Below are positions 58,590 to 64,000 of a stretch of 64,000 nucleotides of DNA, piece by piece. Every line of letters starts with the position of its first letter. Positions within the stretch are counted from its first letter, which is position 1. The notes beneath the pieces are model-generated. The model searched no databases. It had not been told where the DNA came from and saw only the letters and a program-made list of their open reading frames with translations. The translations under genes and the position numbers were made by a program. Source of the DNA: JAJDAH01 sp964487605. GTDB lineage: Bacteria > Myxococcota_A > Polyangia > Polyangiales > Polyangiaceae. The stretch covers positions 1-64,000 of the forward strand of contig CAZARU010000025.1 in NCBI GenBank assembly GCA_964487605.1, written 5' to 3'.

Positions 58590-60121
58590 GAACCCGCGCC
58601 CTCCGACTCGGGAGGAAACCCCGCGAGCGGGAACGCTCCGAGCGGGTCGAGCCTGACGCGAGACAGCGGTTCGTCGAACGCATCCTCCACGGGTGAAAAC
58701 TCGAGGGGCGCCCAGGACGGGCCCTCGACCAGCGCCGCCTCGAGGGCGACGAACGCTTCGGTGGGTACGGCGAAGCCCTGGGCTCGCGCGCCGTCCTGCG
58801 CTTCGAGGAACACGATGCGATCGGCGGGAGCGCCCAGCGCGGCGAAGAGCACGTCGGGGGCCACGCGCGGTACGAACTCGAGGGGGTGCTCGACGAACAC
58901 GTGCGGGTGGACGCACCGGAACAGCTTGCCCAGAGGCAGACCCTCGAGGCGAGGCTCGCGAACGAGCAAGGCGCCGCGCTCGAGGAGCGCTACCCGAGTG
59001 CTCCGCAGCGCGTCCCGGTCGAGGGAGTACGCCAGGCGCCGCAGCAGCGGGAGGCTCTCGGGGGAGACGAGGCTGGCCGCCGGAGGTCCGGCGACGGTCC
59101 CGGCGCGCCGGAGCGAGAGGTGGGAGCGCAGGAGCGGGTCCGCCGCGACGGCCACCGGGGAGAGATCGAGATCGCCGACGGTCACCGAGCGCAGGACCCG
59201 CGCATCCACGAGCGGCGGAAGCTCGGGGACGACCAGCGCCGGCTCTTCGCGTCCGCGAAAGAGCACGAGGCCGCCTTCGGGGTACAGCGCCGAGCCGTCG
59301 AGGGGCACCGGGTGGCGATACCCGAGCTCCACGGCGACGCCGTACCCTCGCGGCACGAAGACGCGAACGCCCGGCGTCGTCCGCAAGAGCGACGTCAGGC
59401 GCGCCGGCACGTCGGTGACTCGCATGAGCCACTGCTCGGGGCCGTCGTTCGACACGGCGCCGGGCCATCGCACGCGCCCCACCTCCACGCCGGCTCGAGA
59501 TCGCACCAGATGGTTCGCGAAGGCGGGGCCGACTCCCCGCTCCGCCAGCACCCACAGCGGTCCTTCGAGAGGCGGGGGCGACGGATCCGGCGAAGGGCGC
59601 ACGGCGCGGACGAGGTGAGCGAGATCCACGCTCCGGTCGGCCTCGAACGTCTGCGCGAGGCCATCGTGATAGAGGGCGTACTCCGCATCGGTCGCCACGG
59701 GATCTGCCAGGTCGTAGCCGTGGGGGGCGGAGGCGTCGCGATACTGCACGAAGTGCCGATGGGTCCCGGTGAAGACGAGGCCTCCGACGAGCCGGGCGGT
59801 CGCCGCCACACGATCGACGTGATCACTGGACTCGGCGTCGAACGCCAGGAGGACGCCACGCGACCCGAGCAGCGTTCGCCCCACGACCACGGTGGCCCCA
59901 GGGAGCGCGGCCTCGAGAGGGCGCACGCGCGCCGTCGCCGCCAGCAGCGCCACGACTCGATCGAGGGACGGCAATAGGACGAGCGCGCGTCTCCCGAGGG
60001 CAACACCCCTGGCGTCGAGACCCAGGCCGGGCGCGCGCAGTCGAGTCTGCCGGAGAGCGACGCGCTCGAGCGACACTCTCGTGTCGCCGCCGAGTGCGCG
60101 AGGCACGGAACGTTCGATCAC
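58586..60121 (-). CDS. Unknown protein of 511 residues, second gene of the 60.5-57.8 kb operon
   Basis: A soluble beta-rich protein with no signal peptide, membrane segment or family I can name. Notable phrases: GLVFTGTHRHFVQYRDAS, EYALYHDGLAQTFEAD, GPLWVLAERGVGPAF, VRVFVPRGYGVAVELGYRH, SALYPEGGLVLFRG. Two internal stretches repeat the idea of an exposed strand followed by a short Gly-rich turn, suggesting two related domains. GTG 60121 overlaps the stop of 60118-60456 by 4 nt, and its own stop overlaps 57765's start. I have a weak impression of resemblance to beta-rich components of ternary ATPase systems in multicellular bacteria, but no ATPase or vWA gene is adjacent. Confidence 0.7.
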   Translation of the reverse strand: MIERSVPRALGGDTRVSLERVALRQTRLRAPGLGLDARGVALGRRALVLLPSLDRVVALLAATARVRPLEAALPGATVVVGRTLLGSRGVLLAFDAESSDHVDRVAATARLVGGLVFTGTHRHFVQYRDASAPHGYDLADPVATDAEYALYHDGLAQTFEADRSVDLAHLVRAVRPSPDPSPPPLEGPLWVLAERGVGPAFANHLVRSRAGVEVGRVRWPGAVSNDGPEQWLMRVTDVPARLTSLLRTTPGVRVFVPRGYGVAVELGYRHPVPLDGSALYPEGGLVLFRGREEPALVVPELPPLVDARVLRSVTVGDLDLSPVAVAADPLLRSHLSLRRAGTVAGPPAASLVSPESLPLLRRLAYSLDRDALRSTRVALLERGALLVREPRLEGLPLGKLFRCVHPHVFVEHPLEFVPRVAPDVLFAALGAPADRIVFLEAQDGARAQGFAVPTEAFVALEAALVEGPSWAPLEFSPVEDAFDEPLSRVRLDPLGAFPLAGFPPESEGAGS

Positions 60122-60456
60122 TCTACCTGAACGTCCTCGGTCCGGCGCAGGTGAGCGCGCACGAAGTCGGTCACCCACGTCGCCTTCGGCGGCGCGATGG
60201 AGGCCGTGCCCCCGGCCGAACGGATCGCGTCCAGGGCGGGCTCCAGATCCGTCTCGAGCTCTCGCTTGAAGAAACCGAGATCGATCGTCGTGGCACCTGC
60301 CAGCTCCGCGACGTCCGGGCGCTCGATGTCTCCGCGCACCTTGAAGAGCCGGCTGACGCCCGGCGACGGGTTGAACGCCACGTAGGCGCTGACGGCACCG
60401 CTCGAGCCGGCCCCTGCCTCGACGATCCCCCCTGCCAACATCCTCAACTTGCTCAT
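60118..60456 (-). CDS. Small unknown protein, first gene of the 60.5-57.8 kb operon
   Basis: A 112-residue soluble protein. It starts MSKLRMLAGGIVEAGAGSS and continues with VSAYVAFNPSPGVSRLF, RPDVAELAGATTIDLGFFK and a helical C-terminus (LDAIRSAGGTASI, FVRAHLRRTE). No signal peptide. ATG 60456 lies 9 nt after TATGAT on this strand, with the divergent kinase gene starting 70 nt away. It leads a three-gene operon with 4-nt overlaps. I do not recognise it. Confidence 0.68.
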   Translation of the reverse strand: MSKLRMLAGGIVEAGAGSSGAVSAYVAFNPSPGVSRLFKVRGDIERPDVAELAGATTIDLGFFKRELETDLEPALDAIRSAGGTASIAPPKATWVTDFVRAHLRRTEDVQVE

Positions 60457-60465
60457 CGCCGGCGC

Positions 60466-60471
60466 ATCATA
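60466..60471 (-). promoter_or_regulatory. -10-like TATGAT, probable leaderless promoter
   Basis: On the minus strand TATGAT ends 9 nt before ATG 60456. Confidence 0.55.
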
Positions 60472-60510
60472 GCGGAGATCACGCCGGGTGACGTCGCCTG
60501 GCACCGGCAG

Positions 60511-60516
60511 TACCCT
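60511..60516 (+). promoter_or_regulatory. -10-like TACCCT, probable leaderless promoter
   Basis: TACCCT ends 9 nt before GTG 60526. It is divergent with 60466-60471. Confidence 0.4.
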
Positions 60517-60525
60517 GAAAGGGCC

Positions 60526-63500
60526 GTGGCGGAAGCGACCAACCAGCGACGCAAGATGGGCGGGCGGTTCGTCGTCGAGCGCGAGGTCGGGCGTGGCGGC
60601 GTCGGCATCGTCTACCGTGCTTTCGACCTCGTGACCGAGCGCTACGTGGCGCTGAAGGTCATCGCCGCGGACGCTGGGGTCGCGCCGCAGGAAGAGGAGC
60701 GGCTGCGACGTGAGGGCGAGCTCCTCGCAGGCGTCGCGCACGCCGGCATCGTCAGAGTCGTCGCGTTCGGCGTGCTCGAGGAGTCGAACCTGCCGTTCGT
60801 GGCCATGGAGTGGCTCGAGGGAGCCGACGTGGCCGCGCGACACTTCAAGGAGCCCTTCACGATACCGGAGGTCGTCGAACTCGCGACGTTCGTCGCCGAG
60901 GCGCTCGAGGCCGCGCATGCCCACGGCATCGTCCACAGGGACATCAAGCCGGGGAACATCTTCCTGGTCGCCCAGCGACACGAGCACGCGGAGCACCTGG
61001 ACGTCACGCCGAAGCTCGTCGACTTCGGCGTGGCCATGACCAAGGACATTCGCGTCACTCACACCGGCGACATCGTCGGCACCCCCGCCTACATGTCACC
61101 GGAGCAGGCGCGGGGGGACGCACCCGTGGACGCGCGGTCCGACATCTACTCGCTGGGCGCCACGCTCTTCGAGTTGCTGGCTGGGCGCCCTCCCCACGTG
61201 GGGCCCACGGCCATCGCCACGCTCGCGCGCCTCGTCACCACGCCACCGCCGCGTCTCAGCGAGCTGCGCCCCGACGTCGCGCCGCTGCTCGATCAGCTCA
61301 TTCATCGCATGCTCGCGACGGACCCCGCGGAGCGACCGCAGAGCGCCACCGAACTGATCGACGCGCTGCGGGAGGTGGGGCCGGAGGCCGCGCGCGTGAG
61401 CTGGATGCCTCCCTTCCAGGAGGGCACCCTCTCGTCGCGACTCGGCTCGGGCACGTCGCGACTCGTCACGTCGATCGTCGCCATTCGGTTCGCCAAGGGC
61501 GCCGCCCGCGACCGCGCGGTGGATCACCTTCGGGCGCGAGGCGCCGACGCCGTTCCCTTCGGCACGGACGCGATCGTCGCCCACCTGGGCGCGCGGCGCG
61601 CGGTCGGCACCGAGGCCATCGCGGCCCTGGAGCTCGGACGACGCCTTGCCCGTGGCGGCGCGCAGGTCGGCGTCGCCAGCGGTCGCGCGCGCGTCAGCTT
61701 CCGGGACGCCGGCGGCGAGGTGAAGCCCGTCGGTGAAGTCGTGGACAGGGCTTCGGCGCTGGCCAGGGACGCCGCCGCCGGAACGGTGCTTGCCGACGCG
61801 ACCACCAGCGAGCTCGGACGTGGACGGTACGAGTTCCGTACGCGGGGCGACGGTTCCACGGTCGTCGGCGAGCAGGTTCGTGGAGCGCGCGGAGACCGTG
61901 CGGGCGGTGCGCCGTTCGTCGGTCGCGAACCCGAGCTGGCCCAGGTGCTGAGCGCCACCGAGCGCGCCCGCTCGGATCGGACGCCCATCTTCATCACGGT
62001 GACTGGACAGCCGGGCATCGGCAAGAGCCGGCTGTGTCGCGAGGTCCTCGCGCGCATCTCGGCGGGTGTCGACGCTCCGCGCGTGGTCTTCCAGCGCAGC
62101 GACGCCTACGGGCGAGGGCACGCCCTGGGCGCTGCCGCCGACGCGCTGCGAGCGATCATCGGCCTGGGCAAGGGCGCGACGACCGAAGAGGCCGAGGCGG
62201 CCATCGTCGGCACCCTGGGACCCGCGACGCGGACGGAGCTGACCAGCAGCAACCGGGACGTGCTGGCGCGGCTTCTCGCGAACCAGCCGCTCCCCGAGGG
62301 CATCGACGCGCGAGGCGCGCGCGACGTCCTGTGGGTGGCGATGACGGACCTCGTGCTCCAGGTGGTAGTCCAGGAACCGACCGTCATCATCCTGGAAGAC
62401 CTCCAGTGGGGCGACGCCGAGAGCGTCGGGTGGCTCGACCACATGCTCGGCAGGGCCGCGAACCGGCCGCTGGTCGTGATCGCGGCGGTACGCCCGGCAT
62501 TCTGGACGGACCACAAGGGGCGCTTCGCCGGCAGGGACCACGTCCGCCTCGAGCTGCGGCCCGTGTCCGCGCGTGCTTCGCGCACCATCGCCAGCGCCCT
62601 GCTGGGCGAGCACGTGAACGACGCGATCCTGGATCGCATCGCAGCGCAGGCGGGCGGCTTGCCGCTCTTCGCCGAGGAGCTCAGTCGACTCGCGGCGTCC
62701 GGGCAGATCACCGACCACGCTCCGACCATCGAGGCGGCGATCCAGGTCAGCCTGGACTCGCTCGACGAGGAGTGTCGCGACGCGGTTGGCCGGCTGAGCG
62801 TGTTCGGCATGACCGCGTGGGACTCCGGCCTGGAGGCCCTCGGCATGCCGGGGGCCGAAGCGGTGATGAAGCATCTGGCGGCCAGCGAGGTCCTCGTCGA
62901 GCAGAACACTTCACGCTTCCAGGGCACGCGAGAGTGGGTGTTCAAGCACGCCCTGGTGCGGGAGGTCGCGTACGAGTCCCTCGGGGAGTTCGAGCGGCGT
63001 GAGCTCCACGCGCTGGCGGCCGCGTGGCTGGCCATGATGGGGGAGGACTCCGCGACCGTCGCCCGCCACTTCGACCTGGGTCACCAGCTCGAGTCGGCGG
63101 CCAAGCACTGGGCCATCGCCGCCCAGCGCGCCCTGGCCGCCAACGCCCTGCACGACGCTCTCGAGATGGCCGAGCGCGCCCTCTCGTTCGCCTCGACCAA
63201 GGCCGAAGCCTTCCCGCGCGCGAGCTGCCTCGACGAGGCGTGGAGTCGCCTCGACCCGCGGGCCAGCGAGCGCGAGACGGCGATCGGCGCCATGGAGGAC
63301 GCCGTGTTCGACGAGGCGAGCGGCGTCCGGGCGCGGGGCGCGCGCGCCAGGTACGACGACGCTCGCGGCGCGGGAGAGGCGATCAGCGAGCGACTCGCTC
63401 GCTCGCGCGACGAGGCCGAAGCCCTGGGCCTCCACGACGAGGAAGCGCGGTGCTCGGCGGCCCTCGCGTTCCGGCTGGCCTACGCGGGCGCGCTGAAGGA

Positions 63501-64000
63501 AGCGGAGGACGAGGCCACGCGCCTGCTCGACCTCGCCGAGAAGAAGAACCTTCGCACCGCCGCCGTCGACGGCTGGCAAACCCTCGCGATCATTCGCCAG
63601 ACGCGCGGAGCCGTCAGCTCCGCCCTGGAAGCCCGGCGCAGCGCCGTCGCCGCGGCGCGAAGCGCCGGCATGAGGGAGCGCGAAGCGACGCTGACGACGA
63701 ACCTCGGGTTCGCGCTGGTCACCCTGGGCGCGCGGCAAGAGGCGCGCACGGCGCTGGAGACGGGCCTCGCCCTCGCCGACACCATCGGGAGCCAGGGCGC
63801 CGCTCGCTGGGCCCAGATGAACCTCCTGGGCTGGGCGGCGACGTACGGCACGGACAAGCGTCTCGACGCGCTCGTTGGCGAGGTTCGAACGGAGGCGGAC
63901 GACTCCGCCGCCGGCGTGTGGACCGCACCCGACCGCGGGAACCTGGGGATGCTGTTCTACCGGGGATGGGAGCTGCTGCGGACGGACAGCGAGACCTCGC
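60526..64000 (+). CDS. Ser/Thr kinase - cyclase-like - AAA ATPase - TPR fusion (3' end outside window)
   Basis: At least 1158 residues, open to the window end. The kinase domain (about 14-275) has VGRGGVGIVYRA, VALKVI, HRDIKPGN, DFGVAM and GTPAYMSPEQ. Residues ~320-445 resemble a class III nucleotide cyclase domain (VTSIVAIRFA, GAQVGVASGRARVSF, GEVVDRASALARDAAAGTV) but without the metal-binding Asp and purine-specifying residues in recognisable form, so it is likely inactive. An ORC/STAND-type ATPase follows, with Walker A GQPGIGKS near 494-501, a Walker B-like VIILEDLQWGD and a winged-helix-like stretch. The rest, from about 850, is TPR-like helices. The arrangement resembles large multi-domain signalling proteins of myxobacteria. 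The target is unknown. Confidence 0.87.
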   Translation, partial: MAEATNQRRKMGGRFVVEREVGRGGVGIVYRAFDLVTERYVALKVIAADAGVAPQEEERLRREGELLAGVAHAGIVRVVAFGVLEESNLPFVAMEWLEGADVAARHFKEPFTIPEVVELATFVAEALEAAHAHGIVHRDIKPGNIFLVAQRHEHAEHLDVTPKLVDFGVAMTKDIRVTHTGDIVGTPAYMSPEQARGDAPVDARSDIYSLGATLFELLAGRPPHVGPTAIATLARLVTTPPPRLSELRPDVAPLLDQLIHRMLATDPAERPQSATELIDALREVGPEAARVSWMPPFQEGTLSSRLGSGTSRLVTSIVAIRFAKGAARDRAVDHLRARGADAVPFGTDAIVAHLGARRAVGTEAIAALELGRRLARGGAQVGVASGRARVSFRDAGGEVKPVGEVVDRASALARDAAAGTVLADATTSELGRGRYEFRTRGDGSTVVGEQVRGARGDRAGGAPFVGREPELAQVLSATERARSDRTPIFITVTGQPGIGKSRLCREVLARISAGVDAPRVVFQRSDAYGRGHALGAAADALRAIIGLGKGATTEEAEAAIVGTLGPATRTELTSSNRDVLARLLANQPLPEGIDARGARDVLWVAMTDLVLQVVVQEPTVIILEDLQWGDAESVGWLDHMLGRAANRPLVVIAAVRPAFWTDHKGRFAGRDHVRLELRPVSARASRTIASALLGEHVNDAILDRIAAQAGGLPLFAEELSRLAASGQITDHAPTIEAAIQVSLDSLDEECRDAVGRLSVFGMTAWDSGLEALGMPGAEAVMKHLAASEVLVEQNTSRFQGTREWVFKHALVREVAYESLGEFERRELHALAAAWLAMMGEDSATVARHFDLGHQLESAAKHWAIAAQRALAANALHDALEMAERALSFASTKAEAFPRASCLDEAWSRLDPRASERETAIGAMEDAVFDEASGVRARGARARYDDARGAGEAISERLARSRDEAEALGLHDEEARCSAALAFRLAYAGALKEAEDEATRLLDLAEKKNLRTAAVDGWQTLAIIRQTRGAVSSALEARRSAVAAARSAGMREREATLTTNLGFALVTLGARQEARTALETGLALADTIGSQGAARWAQMNLLGWAATYGTDKRLDALVGEVRTEADDSAAGVWTAPDRGNLGMLFYRGWELLRTDSETS

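Noticed and set aside
57765..60121. Assigning the unknown operon to a MoxR- or FtsH-type ternary system
   Set aside because: There is only a weak impression of similarity, and no MoxR/FtsH ATPase or vWA gene lies next to it.

Overview
The window is very GC-rich, gene-dense DNA with no rRNA, tRNA, integrase, transposase or CRISPR array that I can see. The gene content points to a myxobacterium (Myxococcota, most like the Polyangiales/Sandaracinaceae side). There are four Hanks-type Ser/Thr kinases, two of them fused to FHA/GGDEF-like or cyclase-like/ATPase modules. Many secreted or lipid-anchored proteins carry Gly/Ser/Ala-rich low-complexity linkers after the signal peptide, and there are several large outer-membrane proteins. 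Taxonomy is inferred from gene style, not from a marker gene.

Layout. 1-6.3 kb: the tail of a Gly-rich surface protein, a kinase-TPR protein, and two Gly/Ser-rich lipoproteins transcribed divergently. 6.3-6.9 kb: the remnant of a nucleotidyltransferase gene and its partner. 7-14.6 kb (minus strand): the most unusual region. A response regulator precedes five tandem paralogous 12-15 kDa beta-rich proteins of unknown function, then a 981-residue protein with a propeller-like and a glycoside-hydrolase-like domain, then a Cys-rich secreted protein, all nearly touching or overlapping. 15-20.4 kb: a lipoprotein, an AbiEii-type nucleotidyltransferase pair with a VOC protein, a repeat-bearing non-coding stretch, a truncated MNT nucleotidyltransferase, and a Tat-exported GMC oxidoreductase. 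20.4-24.1 kb (minus): an OmpA/secreted-protein/lipoprotein/lipoprotein operon. 24.2-26.4 kb: a pectate lyase lipoprotein and yaeQ.

26.5-31.6 kb (plus): a vWA protein with Ca-binding repeats, then a translationally coupled trio of an Omp85 protein, a DUF4390-like protein and a siroheme-synthase N-domain protein. 31.6-35.2 kb: a TM protein, a kinase-FHA-GGDEF fusion, and a divergent cobalamin riboswitch leading a Gly-rich lipoprotein. 35.2-40.2 kb (minus): SppA-like protease, membrane metallophosphoesterase, K+ channel and a degenerate staphylococcal-nuclease-like protein. 40.3-45.1 kb (plus): a small lipoprotein, a kinase-PEGA protein, a TPR-like protein and a lipoprotein. 45.1-49.4 kb (minus): a TonB_C/TonB-dependent-receptor fusion with two partner secreted proteins. 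49.5-52.7 kb: exonuclease III, a DUF1704 metalloprotease and a PIN-PhoH ATPase. 52.8-56.8 kb: a cupin lipoprotein, a membrane protein with a degenerate sigma-54 activator domain, and a small unknown. 56.8-60.5 kb (minus): an outer-membrane barrel protein and a three-gene operon of unknown proteins. 60.5 kb to the end: a kinase/cyclase-like/ATPase/TPR fusion that runs off the window.

How it fits together. Much of the window encodes the cell envelope: barrels, lipoproteins, secreted adhesin-like or hydrolytic proteins and signalling kinases. Two expression signals recur. First, a TAnnnT hexamer lies 6-11 nt before at least twelve start codons, suggesting leaderless transcription. Second, operon genes often share ATGA, GTGA or TTGA stop/start overlaps. 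The best candidates for undescribed biology are the five-paralog cassette, the B12-riboswitch-controlled lipoprotein, the membrane pseudo-sigma-54-activator and the three-gene unknown operon at 57.8-60.5 kb.
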